From positions 434,001 to 498,000 of the forward strand of contig NZ_JAVAMP010000002.1 in assembly GCF_030730905.1 (NCBI RefSeq): DNA of 64,000 nt, read 5' to 3'. Within the stretch, counting starts at the first letter, position 1. Each line of letters begins with the position of its first letter. This document shows, piece after piece, positions 53,889 through 62,907 of this stretch. A model generated the notes under the pieces. It was given only the letters and a program-made list of their open reading frames with translations, had not been told where the DNA came from and did not search any database. The stretch is from Chengkuizengella axinellae. GTDB lineage: Bacteria; Bacillota; Bacilli; Paenibacillales; KCTC-33759. Made by a program: the position numbers and the translations under genes.

Positions 53889-54527
53889 TCAGTCACAGCC
53901 ATCAATATTACAACTGGCATTGCTCAAATCTGTTGAATTGAATTTATCACTTTCAGCTTGTATCAACTGTTCAATGGTTTCTTTGGATTGAACACCTTGA
54001 AGTCTTTGACCTCCAATGATAAAAGTAGGGATTGAACTGATATGATCTTCCGCCGCTTTTTTAAGGTATGCTTCCAGTTCATTTTTATATTTGCGTGTGT
54101 TCAGTGCATTTTCAAATTCATCGGCATCTAGATCAATTTGTTTCACAACTTCCTTTAACACAGCAATATCTCCGATATCTTTTTGTTCCTCCCAAAACAT
54201 TTTATAAACCATCTCATTATATTCCGTTCCTTTATTGTGCTCTTTTGCATATAAGAATCCTTCATGGATGATAGGGGTTCTGGGGTGTGGTGACATTTCA
54301 GGCAGAGACATATTGACATTTAATCGTTCAGCTAATGGTTTTACTGCTTGATCAAATAAGCCTTGCATCTGTTCAGGATATATTGGAGGAGCAGAGCTAG
54401 GTCTTAGCTCAAATGGCATCCATCTCACATTCACATTTTTATTTTTTATCGCTTCATTAAAAGTCGCTTTTCCTATATAACAAAAAGGACACACATAATC
54501 AGAAAAAACTTTTATTTCAATTGTCAT
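53889..54527 (-). CDS. DsbA/FrnE-family thiol oxidoreductase
   Basis: 212 residues of a thioredoxin fold with helical insertion. Active site CPFC in FSDYVCPFCYIGK, cis-Pro segment SIPTFIIGG. No signal peptide, so cytoplasmic, as FrnE-like proteins are. ATG 54527 is chosen over one 21 bases earlier because GAGGTGATT stands just before it. The C terminus ends with cysteines (SCNIDGCD). Confidence 0.88.
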   Translation of the reverse strand: MTIEIKVFSDYVCPFCYIGKATFNEAIKNKNVNVRWMPFELRPSSAPPIYPEQMQGLFDQAVKPLAERLNVNMSLPEMSPHPRTPIIHEGFLYAKEHNKGTEYNEMVYKMFWEEQKDIGDIAVLKEVVKQIDLDADEFENALNTRKYKNELEAYLKKAAEDHISSIPTFIIGGQRLQGVQSKETIEQLIQAESDKFNSTDLSNASCNIDGCD

Positions 54528-54685
54528 TTGAATCACCTCAACAGTCATTTACTTACAATAAGTAATTTACAATACTTATGAAAATTTGTAAAGTGAAATG
54601 TGGGAATAGTTTGTACTTGATACGAATATATATATGATGGGGAAGTGAAGTATATTGTTAGTTAAAGGAGTTTAACTTAGGCTAA

Positions 54686-55702
54686 ATGATGAAATTGATA
54701 GAATATTTTAAGCAAAAATTAAATTCCATTCATTGTTTTCTTGGATTGGAAATAACAGATGATTTTATTAAGTTAGTGGAGGTAAAATCGGATAAAGAAA
54801 ATGGTTTTACAATTCATCAGGCCAATATGAAACCGATTCATGCAAATTTGATCAAAGACGGACTGATTATTAATTTAACAGGAGTCATACATATATTAAA
54901 AACGATGGTAAAGGAAATGAATTTAACGACTAATCAAGTCCATTTTATGTTACCAAGTCATCTAGTCCATCTACATTATGTTAAGGTTCCATATATCAGA
55001 GTAGATGATATTCATAAATGGATTTACGAAGCAATGAATTCAAATAGAATAATACTTCCATTTAAAGAATCGCATTATGACATTATTAAATTAAATATAG
55101 ATTCGAATCAAAATACAGAAGTAATTCTGCTCACAGCACAACAAGATGAAATCAAGGTTTATGTTAAAGCATTAGAAGCTGCAGATTTAAAACCGATAAG
55201 TATGGAAATCAAAGCATTGTCTTTATATCGACTAATCCATGTTATGGAGTTTATAGATACAGAAAAATCTTTTTTAATCATTGAAATAAATGAGATGGTG
55301 GCAGAAATGAGCATATTTGAAAAAGGAACACTTCAATCAATCCGAGTCATCCCTGTGAAGAGATCTTTTCAAAAATACAGCAGTGTTAGAAACTCAGCTA
55401 AGGAATCTGTTTCATTTAAAATGGTGGATAAAAATGATGATGTATTTAATTATTTAATTCAAGAGGTGAAAAAGTTTGTTCATCATTATGTTTATTCAAT
55501 AAATAAGGGGCAGGAAAAGTTTGAGTATATGATTATATCTGGGGATATAAAAGAATTACATGAAATAGGTTATGCATTTAATCAAATGTTTCCATATGAA
55601 GTGAAAATCTTAGAAGGTAATTGTTTAGGAGTTCAGGATAAGGATGACTTGTTGCCATTTTTCGCAGTTCCTTTAGGACTAGCCTTGAGGGGGAGACAAT
55701 AG
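54686..55702 (+). CDS. pilM: PilM-like actin-fold pilus assembly protein
   Basis: 338 residues. Starts like PilM/ComGA-neighbour actin-fold proteins (FLGLEITDDFIKLVEVKSD), with VHFMLPSHLVHLHYVKVPYI, VILLTAQQDEIKVYVKALEAADL and FLIIEINEMVAEMSIFE matching the family's beta-sheet order. PilM sits on the cytoplasmic face and binds the PilN tail. It shares one base with the next gene. Confidence 0.8.
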   Translation: MMKLIEYFKQKLNSIHCFLGLEITDDFIKLVEVKSDKENGFTIHQANMKPIHANLIKDGLIINLTGVIHILKTMVKEMNLTTNQVHFMLPSHLVHLHYVKVPYIRVDDIHKWIYEAMNSNRIILPFKESHYDIIKLNIDSNQNTEVILLTAQQDEIKVYVKALEAADLKPISMEIKALSLYRLIHVMEFIDTEKSFLIIEINEMVAEMSIFEKGTLQSIRVIPVKRSFQKYSSVRNSAKESVSFKMVDKNDDVFNYLIQEVKKFVHHYVYSINKGQEKFEYMIISGDIKELHEIGYAFNQMFPYEVKILEGNCLGVQDKDDLLPFFAVPLGLALRGRQ

Positions 55703-56268
55703 TGCAAACAATCAATCTATTACCTTACCATAAAAAAATAAGTAGATCGACCATCATCCTTGTAATTTTCATCATGATCATCTATTTTATTAGTTTGCCT
55801 ATCATGGTCTATATTAGTATAACATATCATAATAAAGTAGAACGATTGTCCAATGAAATGCATCAATTAGAGTTAGATTTAGAAATATTCTTAAATAATC
55901 ATGCAGGTGAAATAGATGAGAATAATGTAAATCAAAGCACATCGGCATTTCATAAGTTAGAACTTCAAAGCCAAAACAGTTTCAAATTATTTCAAACACT
56001 TAACGAATTAAAGAAAAAAAATCCATCTTTACGAATGCTGGGTTTGGCAAATCAAGATGAAACAGATTATATACTTACTTTCCAATTCTTGGATGGAAAT
56101 TTAAGAATGATTCTGAATGAGTTAAAGTTAATTGAAAAATACGAAATCATTGATCATCTAGAAATTAAAGAAATGACTATAGAAACAATGAAGGATCAGG
56201 CTATTGAAACGGAAATAAAAAGTACTTTAGGGACTGCACGTATTGAGGTATTGACCCAGGAAAATTAA
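55702..56268 (+). CDS. pilN: PilN-like pilus assembly protein
   Basis: 188 residues: begins INLLPYHKK, the PilN motif that docks into PilM, then a transmembrane helix (about 15-40), a coiled coil and a small C-terminal domain. GTG start overlaps the pilM stop, which indicates tight coupling. Confidence 0.75.
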   Translation: MQTINLLPYHKKISRSTIILVIFIMIIYFISLPIMVYISITYHNKVERLSNEMHQLELDLEIFLNNHAGEIDENNVNQSTSAFHKLELQSQNSFKLFQTLNELKKKNPSLRMLGLANQDETDYILTFQFLDGNLRMILNELKLIEKYEIIDHLEIKEMTIETMKDQAIETEIKSTLGTARIEVLTQEN

Positions 56269-56287
56269 AATGAAGAGAGGATGTAAG

Positions 56288-56857
56288 ATGAATAAAACCT
56301 GGTGGTTTAAGCAAAAACGAATGATGGTAATCATCTTACTTTCTGGCTTAGCGATCCATCTTGTATTAGCATTAACTTGGATTGTTCCTAAAATAATTCA
56401 ATCGAGCTACTTAACCAAGCAAATAAAATTTACAGAAGAGCAGTTCATAAAACGCAAGCATGAAACCAATCTTATTATAAATCAGAAACAAATGGATTTT
56501 GTTGATGAAGACAAATTTGAAATAGCAAATCAAGAAGATAGTTTAGATTTTACGATCAATTTAAATTTGATTGCCAATAAAAACAACGTAGACATCCATT
56601 ATATTAAATACAGTCCATCTCAATGGATAGATTATGAACAATACGAGCTCTTAGGACAAACGGTTTCGTTATTTATAACAGGAGGTTTACAAGATATAAC
56701 TGATTTTATGAATGATCTAGAGAGACTAGAAAAGGTCATACAATTGATGGAATGGGAGACTAAGCGTTCTGATCAAGGTTCAGAACAAGAGGACCAAGGA
56801 AATGAAGATGAACTCATTCAACTCCATCTCAAGCTATTCATTCATTATTTTGATTAA
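56288..56857 (+). CDS. pilO: PilO-like pilus assembly protein
   Basis: 189 residues: one transmembrane helix (about 12-35), helical segment, then a ferredoxin-like domain with GQTVSLFITGGLQDITDFMNDLERLEKVIQL, typical of PilO. An acidic patch near the end. ATG 56288 follows AGAGGATG; an ATG at 56270 is possible. No ATPase, PilC, pilin or secretin gene is nearby. Confidence 0.7.
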   Translation: MNKTWWFKQKRMMVIILLSGLAIHLVLALTWIVPKIIQSSYLTKQIKFTEEQFIKRKHETNLIINQKQMDFVDEDKFEIANQEDSLDFTINLNLIANKNNVDIHYIKYSPSQWIDYEQYELLGQTVSLFITGGLQDITDFMNDLERLEKVIQLMEWETKRSDQGSEQEDQGNEDELIQLHLKLFIHYFD

Positions 56858-56935
56858 TTGTTTTAGAATGAGATGATTAATCTTGGACAAAATATAACTT
56901 ATATTTTTCCATATTGAAGTAAGGGGGAAAGTGTT

Positions 56936-57136
56936 ATGAATTTAACTTCGAAAGACATGGCTACGATCGAACAAGCATTAAATGATGCGATACGTAATTG
57001 CAATGGTTATAGAAATTCATTAAATTACCGTGAAGTATTAAACAAATTGCAAAATTTGCCAAGAAATGACAATCAACAGTGTTACGAGGTTACATCTTTA
57101 GATGGATTGCGTTATGATTATGATGATTCTAAATAA
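56936..57136 (+). CDS. Small hypothetical protein
   Basis: 66 residues, soluble and mostly helical (LTSKDMATIEQALNDAIRN). RBS AAGGGGGAAAG. Not recognised. Confidence 0.6.
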   Translation: MNLTSKDMATIEQALNDAIRNCNGYRNSLNYREVLNKLQNLPRNDNQQCYEVTSLDGLRYDYDDSK

Positions 57137-57171
57137 TAAGTCAGTCACAAAAACTCTGATGTTATAAAAAA

Positions 57172-57203
57172 GCAAGTTGCTTTAAAGAGAAAAAGTAACT
57201 TGC
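57172..57203 (-). terminator. Terminator of the methyltransferase gene
   Basis: GCAAGTTGCTTT pairs with AAAGTAACTTGC (one G-T type mismatch). Read on the minus strand a U run follows. Confidence 0.75.
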
Positions 57204-57234
57204 CTGTTAGTATATTTATATTTTGGAGTATGAA

Positions 57235-57981
57235 TTACTTTCGAGCTACTATTTTAAATCGCTTAGAATTTGTAACAATACCTTTTTTAGTTTGATTTTC
57301 TTCAATAAACTGTTTTAGCAGCTTAAAATCTTCTTTGTCTTTCCCAAAATTCGGAATGATTGGTGTGTGTGTCAATAAAAATATAAGATCATCTTCGGTC
57401 TCATAATATTCCGCTACATTGTACTCATATGCTTTTACTTCAGAGAAACCAATTTCTTTTAACTCGTTGAGATAACGATTTTTAAGTTCGCCATCCTTCT
57501 TATGAATTGTTCCGCGTCCAAATTTCTCCATCAAGTTATATTTGTCATGTTCACTTACTTGTTGAGTGAAAAAAGTCCCATTCTCTTTTAAGACCCTAGC
57601 AACTTCTGACGTACTGAATGGAGAGTGACGGCAGGATATAACATTAAAAAACTGGTTTGGAAATTGTATGTTATCTGCATTCATTTGAAAAAAAGCTGCA
57701 TTTTCGTATGGAGAATTTAATACATTTTTTTGTGCTGTATCAACCATAGAATGTGATAAATCTATTCCTATTAACATCATTGCTGAGGATGCGATTTCTA
57801 ATAGACTTTCTCCTCCACCAGTTCCGATATCAAGTAATACATCAGACTTTTTAAGCTCTTTGGTGACATCTTGGTAAAAATCCCATGTTTCTTCTTCCGT
57901 TTTACATTTCATTTGACTAAAATCCCAGCCATTTGTTTTACCGACTTTATCATAAAATTTTTCATAATCTAATTCATTCAT
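57235..57981 (-). CDS. Class I SAM-dependent methyltransferase
   Basis: 248 residues. Motif I LLDIGTGGGESLLEIA, acidic SAM-binding LIGIDLS, motif NVISCRHSPFSTSEVARVLKENGTFFTQQV. The N-terminal NELDYEKFYDKVGKTNGWDFS is common in YcgJ-like methyltransferases. Substrate unknown. RBS AAAGGTGG. Confidence 0.85.
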   Translation of the reverse strand: MNELDYEKFYDKVGKTNGWDFSQMKCKTEEETWDFYQDVTKELKKSDVLLDIGTGGGESLLEIASSAMMLIGIDLSHSMVDTAQKNVLNSPYENAAFFQMNADNIQFPNQFFNVISCRHSPFSTSEVARVLKENGTFFTQQVSEHDKYNLMEKFGRGTIHKKDGELKNRYLNELKEIGFSEVKAYEYNVAEYYETEDDLIFLLTHTPIIPNFGKDKEDFKLLKQFIEENQTKKGIVTNSKRFKIVARK

Positions 57982-58341
57982 TATTTTGTTCCACCTTTAA
58001 ATAGAGTAATAGATAGTCTACGCCTACATTTACTTAGTGTGATTTTTATGTTCCAGAACCGTAAAAATAACAAAAACATCCTAATCTATAGTTTATTAAA
58101 AGAATGTCGGTCTAATACTAGACCATTCTCAGTCCTGAAACTAGTTACTTCGAACAATATGGAAAGTCATCCAGTTCACCCCATTTAAAAAGATAGAATA
58201 TATTATAGTTGGATTGGTGCAAATTGTAAACACCTCTCATTTCCTAGGAAATGAGAGGTGAAAGATAAATTCATAGTTTCTCCTATGAAGCAGTGTTAAG
58301 ATAAAGATATAAAAACAAGAAAATACAATAAAGGTGAAGTT
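57982..58341. other. Intergenic region with a 30-bp perfect palindrome
   Basis: No gene seen. A gapless 30-bp palindrome (58231-58260, centre CCTAGG) is its main feature. The divergent promoters for the flanking genes should also be here. Confidence 0.5.
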
Positions 58342-59005
58342 ATGAACAAAAAGAACGCTGCTGTAATTGTATTTGCAGTTGTCATTGGTTTTATTGTTTT
58401 CTTCAGTTATGTACCAATGAATGAAGGGGGGGGGGTTAAAAGTTCCATATGATAATGGAGTGTTCGAGGCAAAATCATCTGATTTGCCTATATTAAATGC
58501 CTTTATTGAAGGAATGGGAATTGAACTTGAAACGGAAACGAACTGTATGAACATAGATGAATTAAATTCAACAGGTTCAAGTGATTATTATTTACTTCGT
58601 TATGGTTGTGCTGTCAAGTTGCGAGATTTCTTACTAATAAAACAAAACCAACAACGGATAGATAGTTTACACTTAGAGTTTGGCCTGTTTCAAGAGGTCA
58701 AATTATCACCAGATGGTAAAAATCTAGCTTTTTTGTTTGCTAGGAATGAAATGAATCGGGTGATAAGAAGTAATATTTTAATAATGGATGTAGAAAATTT
58801 TATAGAATTGGAACTAGAAAATGAAATACAAGCGTTTGAGTATCCTATACTTGATTATCAATGGGTTGATAATGGAACAATTCAGGTTATGATTCCAGAA
58901 TTAGAGGAGTATAGCTTTGATCAAATTGATAAATGGAATCATTCTTCTGAGGCAAATAAACAAGTTAAACAGCTAAATATTAAAATAAAAGATAGTTCTG
59001 CCTAA
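58342..59005 (+). pseudogene. Membrane-anchored protein interrupted at a G10 run
   Basis: RBS AAGGTGAAG and ATG 58342 start MNKKNAAVIVFAVVIGFIVFFSY, a transmembrane helix. A run of ten G at 58426-58435 puts the rest out of frame: the first frame stops a few codons later, while the following 190 residues (VPYDNGVFEAKSSD... to IKIKDSSA) stay open in the next frame. With nine G the gene would read through as about 220 residues. Slippage-controlled, mutated or a base-calling error. No family recognised. Confidence 0.75.
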
Positions 59006-59040
59006 AAAAAATTGGGATATTTTCTATCCATTATTAACAA

Positions 59041-59069
59041 AAAACCATGGACGAAAAGTCCATGGTTTT
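59041..59069. terminator. Bidirectional terminator
   Basis: AAAACCATGGAC pairs perfectly with GTCCATGGTTTT around a five-base loop, between convergent genes. Confidence 0.88.
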
Positions 59070-59082
59070 TTGTATCTATTTA

Positions 59083-59907
59083 TTAAAAACCAGTTGCTTG
59101 TGCTTTTTTGAGTTGGGTGACAAGCTCCTGATCTATTTTTCCATTTGAGCAGATCAAATTACGAGTTGATAATTGATAGGGGTTGCCTAATGTATCTATA
59201 ACATTACCACCAGCTTCTTTTACTATTAAGACTCCAGCTGCTACATCCCATACATTGATGCCTATTTCCCAATAAGCATTTAACTTTCCAGCTGCTACAT
59301 AAGCACAATGCAGGGCGGCTGATCCCAATACCCTAATGTTGCGAGCAACGATACCAAGCTGAGATATTCCTTGAAGGACATATTTACGAGCTCCTTCGAT
59401 ATCTGTAGGAAAACCTGTGGAGATGACACTTTCGTTTAACTTTTCAGTAGGATTAATATGAATGCTGTTTCCGTTTAAGAATGCTCCTTTTCCTTTCTCA
59501 GCCCAAAACATTTCATCAAGAGAGGGATTGTAGATGACTCCGATTAGAATTTTCCCATAAGAGACTAATGCAATGGATACTGTATAACTATGAAGTCCGT
59601 TAACATAATTTGTAGTTCCATCAATAGGGTCAACAATCCATGCAAATGGAATGTCTGCAATGTGATCAAACAAAGCTTCTAGATTATCTGTACCATCCGA
59701 AACACCTTCCTCTCCAATGATTTGATGTTCAGGAAAGTGCTTTTTGATTTGTTTTTTAATTAATTTTTCGGAGGCTAGGTCCATTTCGGTAACTAAATCA
59801 AAAACGTTCTTCTTTTGTTCAACCTGAAATTCATCTGTAACTCTATTTTCTAATAAGAGTCCGGCTTCTTTTGCGATTTGTTTTGCAACTTCTAAGTAGT
59901 TATTCAA
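59083..59907 (-). CDS. Inositol-monophosphatase-family phosphatase
   Basis: 274 residues. Metal-site motifs GEEG, WIVDPIDGTTNYVNG and WDVAAGVLIVKEAGG are intact. The family dephosphorylates inositol phosphates, other sugar phosphates or PAP. Its ATG overlaps the stop of the transporter ATPase gene, so it is the last gene of the transport operon, suggesting the transported substrate is a phosphate ester. Confidence 0.9.
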   Translation of the reverse strand: MNNYLEVAKQIAKEAGLLLENRVTDEFQVEQKKNVFDLVTEMDLASEKLIKKQIKKHFPEHQIIGEEGVSDGTDNLEALFDHIADIPFAWIVDPIDGTTNYVNGLHSYTVSIALVSYGKILIGVIYNPSLDEMFWAEKGKGAFLNGNSIHINPTEKLNESVISTGFPTDIEGARKYVLQGISQLGIVARNIRVLGSAALHCAYVAAGKLNAYWEIGINVWDVAAGVLIVKEAGGNVIDTLGNPYQLSTRNLICSNGKIDQELVTQLKKAQATGF

Positions 59908-61043
59908 ACAAGCCCCTCCTTAACATATTCTTTCCTAGGAGGTAATAAACTCACACATTCTTCTTTTAAGTGAAGTTTAATTCGTTCTCCTTCTTGTTTA
60001 ATCCCATGTTTATAATGCTCAAAATCCATCATGGTGATGGTTTCATCTCCTAAAGCTACTTCGTATTCTACGTGATTTCCTAAATAGATAACTCTAGTAA
60101 TTTCACCGTTAAATTTCCCTTCCTCTGAAAGTTCCCAAAACTCTGGACGAGTTACACAATCAACGGGACCGTTTTCGGAAAGCTTCACTTTGTCATTTAC
60201 ACTGACGGATATGGTTTGGCCTAGTATATTAATGATTGCTTTTTTATCTTTCACATCTTTTACAACTCCATGCAAGAAGTTGGCTTTTCCCATAAAGCCA
60301 GCAACAAAATGATTATTTGGTCTAGTATAAATATCGATGGGATTGTCTGCTTGTTGAATTTTCCCATGGTTCATAATGACGACCTTATCTGATATAGCCA
60401 TTGCTTCTGTTTGATCATGTGTAACATAGAGACTAGTGATCCCTAATCTTTGTTGTATCTTCCTCAACTCATCCCGCATATATTCTCTTAATTTAGCATC
60501 AAGATTGGATAAAGGTTCATCAAACAATAATACCCTTGGTTCAGTAACAATTGCTCTTGCCAAAGCTACACGCTGCTGCTGTCCGCCAGATAACTGAGAT
60601 GGCAAACGGTCTTTAAATTCTTCTAAGTGCATCAATGAGATAACCTTGAAGGTTCGATCAATGACTTCCCCCTTTGGCACATTGTTAATTTTTAAACCAT
60701 ATGCAATATTCTCAAATACTGATAGATGAGGGAAGAGGGCATAACTTTGAAATACCATAGCCACATTACGTTTATTGGGAGGAACATTTGTTACATTGTC
60801 TGCACCAATATGAATGGAACCTGATGTGGGCAATTCAAAACCTGCTAACATTCTTAATGTTGTTGTTTTACCACAGCCTGAGGGTCCAAGTAATGTAACT
60901 AGTTCACCTGCTTTAATATCTAATTCGATTTCATTTACCGCATAAAAATCTTCACTTCCGTCGTGAGTGGGGAAAATTTTTAATAGGTTAGATAGCTTTA
61001 CATCCACTGAATGTGTTTTGATAGGTGCGCTGACGTTTGTCAT
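59904..61043 (-). CDS. ABC transporter ATP-binding protein (PotA/FbpC/AfuC-like)
   Basis: 379 residues: ABC domain with Walker A LGPSGCGKTT, Q loop FQSYALFP, signature LSGGQQQRVALARA and Walker B VLLFDEPLSNLD, plus a C-terminal TOBE-type regulatory domain from about 260. Energises import. Overlaps its neighbours on both sides by four bases. Confidence 0.92.
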   Translation of the reverse strand: MTNVSAPIKTHSVDVKLSNLLKIFPTHDGSEDFYAVNEIELDIKAGELVTLLGPSGCGKTTTLRMLAGFELPTSGSIHIGADNVTNVPPNKRNVAMVFQSYALFPHLSVFENIAYGLKINNVPKGEVIDRTFKVISLMHLEEFKDRLPSQLSGGQQQRVALARAIVTEPRVLLFDEPLSNLDAKLREYMRDELRKIQQRLGITSLYVTHDQTEAMAISDKVVIMNHGKIQQADNPIDIYTRPNNHFVAGFMGKANFLHGVVKDVKDKKAIINILGQTISVSVNDKVKLSENGPVDCVTRPEFWELSEEGKFNGEITRVIYLGNHVEYEVALGDETITMMDFEHYKHGIKQEGERIKLHLKEECVSLLPPRKEYVKEGLV

Positions 61044-62758
61044 CTGTAACTCCTCCTTTTGGATGATGATAAGTAATTCACAAAAAATTCTAGTAAACCA
61101 ATTACAATTAATATGATAACGATTAAGATAATACAGTAAGCGGCAGCAGCGCCTAGGCTAGCATCTTCTACTTGAGACAAAATAGTAACAGTTAATAAAT
61201 TCCAATTGACGGATATTAAAAATATAACTGCACTAATAGATGTCATTGAACGAACAAATGAATATACTAGACCTGAAAATAATGCAGATTTCATTAAAGG
61301 AAGTGAAATCTTTCTAAAGGTAGTAAATGAACTAGCTCCCAGATTGGTAGATGCTTCCTCAATGGAAGGATCCACTTGACGAAGACTATTAGTTCCAGCT
61401 TCTATTCCTACAGTTATGTTTCTAAAGGTAAAAGCAATAATTAGGATCAAAGCGGTACCTGTTAATAATAATGGTTTCTGATTAAATGCTAAAATATATC
61501 CAATACCAATGACCGTACCGGGCACTGCAAAAGCAAGCATGGATGATGCTTCCATTAGTTTTTTGCCTATAAATTGCTTTCTAATAATTAAAAAGGCAAT
61601 GATCATACCTAAGATAGCTGTAATAGGAGTCGACAATGCTGATAAGAGCAATGAGTTTTGAACGGAATCAAATCCTAATGTAAATGTGTATTTAAAATTA
61701 TCGAGCGTGAGTGTGTTGTCAACACCCCAAACCTTAACAAATGCCCCCCATAATACAGTTCCGTATATAAGTAAAACGGCTCCTGTGATCAAACCACAGA
61801 AAATAAATAAAGGAAGAACGATATGTTTTTCATTAATTTTCATCCTGGCCTGTGTAGGTTTTCCTGTAACGGTGACATAAGATTTTTTATTTATCCAATA
61901 CTTTTGAATGAAATAAGCAGTAAGTGAAGGCAATAATAAAGCAACAGCATAAAATGATCCAGCTCTTAAATCATACATCCCTGTAATTTGCAGATATGCT
62001 TGAACAGCTAATGTTTGATATTCTCCTGCGATAACCATTGGGTTTCCGAAGTCTTCAATCGCTTTGATGAAAACCAGAAGCAGCGAGCTAAGAATACCTG
62101 GAACAGCTAATGGAAGAGTGATGGTTCTAAACACCTTCCAACGAGAAGCTCCTAAATTTAATGCTGCATCCTCTACAGAGCTGTCAATGGCTTCAAGAAC
62201 CCCTTTTAAGTTTAAATAAGCAATAGGGAAAAAACCTAATGTTTGTATAAATACTAAACTTCTTAAACCATAGACATTGCTGTCATCAAAACCAAATAAT
62301 CCATTTGAGATAATCCCATTTCGACCAAATAATAAAATGACAGACAATGCGATGACAAATGGTGGAGAGATAATCGGCAGCAGTGCAACAAGATTAAAGA
62401 ACTTTTTCCCTTTCATTTCGGTACGTGTTACCGCGTATGCAAAAATAAACCCGATGATCGTCCCAAAAATGGCTGATAAAATACCAAGCTGGATACTATT
62501 CCATAATGTTTTTAGAAAAAAACTGCTAGTAAACGTTTCTACGATTAATGATAAATCTAAAAGTCCCTCATCATTTACTACTGTGATTTTAAATACTTGA
62601 TAGATTGGATAAATTGAAAATACAAATAAAGAAACAAAGATAATGATGATTATAGCAAGCAAGTAAGGCTCTTTTATGAGCATTTTCATACGTTTGAGCT
62701 GTCTACTTCCATTGGTTTCTATTTTGTTTGTTGATGGCGTTGTATTTGTATTTGCCAA
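61040..62758 (-). CDS. Fused two-domain ABC permease (FbpB/AfuB-like)
   Basis: 572 residues with about twelve transmembrane segments in two halves. Each carries an EAA loop (EDAALNLGASRWKVFRTITLPLAVPG; EEASTNLGASSFTTFRKISLPLMKSA). This single-chain form is typical of iron(III)- and sugar-phosphate-type importers. Stop overlaps the ATPase start. Confidence 0.92.
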   Translation of the reverse strand: MANTNTTPSTNKIETNGSRQLKRMKMLIKEPYLLAIIIIIFVSLFVFSIYPIYQVFKITVVNDEGLLDLSLIVETFTSSFFLKTLWNSIQLGILSAIFGTIIGFIFAYAVTRTEMKGKKFFNLVALLPIISPPFVIALSVILLFGRNGIISNGLFGFDDSNVYGLRSLVFIQTLGFFPIAYLNLKGVLEAIDSSVEDAALNLGASRWKVFRTITLPLAVPGILSSLLLVFIKAIEDFGNPMVIAGEYQTLAVQAYLQITGMYDLRAGSFYAVALLLPSLTAYFIQKYWINKKSYVTVTGKPTQARMKINEKHIVLPLFIFCGLITGAVLLIYGTVLWGAFVKVWGVDNTLTLDNFKYTFTLGFDSVQNSLLLSALSTPITAILGMIIAFLIIRKQFIGKKLMEASSMLAFAVPGTVIGIGYILAFNQKPLLLTGTALILIIAFTFRNITVGIEAGTNSLRQVDPSIEEASTNLGASSFTTFRKISLPLMKSALFSGLVYSFVRSMTSISAVIFLISVNWNLLTVTILSQVEDASLGAAAAYCIILIVIILIVIGLLEFFVNYLSSSKRRSYR

Positions 62759-62865
62759 GCGCCTCTACTCCTTTATACGAAAAATAATATTTTGGTTAAG
62801 GATCCAACGGTTGATAAATGAACTGATATTTGATATTGGGTAAATGGAGCTGATGGGTAATTCAT

Positions 62866-62893
62866 ATGGAGGCAGCAAAGTGGCTGCCTCCAT
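62866..62893 (-). promoter_or_regulatory. Intercistronic hairpin between binding protein and permease
   Basis: ATGGAGGCAGC pairs perfectly with GCTGCCTCCAT around six bases. No U run follows on the minus strand, so it probably protects the upstream mRNA or attenuates, giving more binding protein than permease. Confidence 0.7.
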
Positions 62894-62907
62894 GAAAAAA
62901 TAATGAA

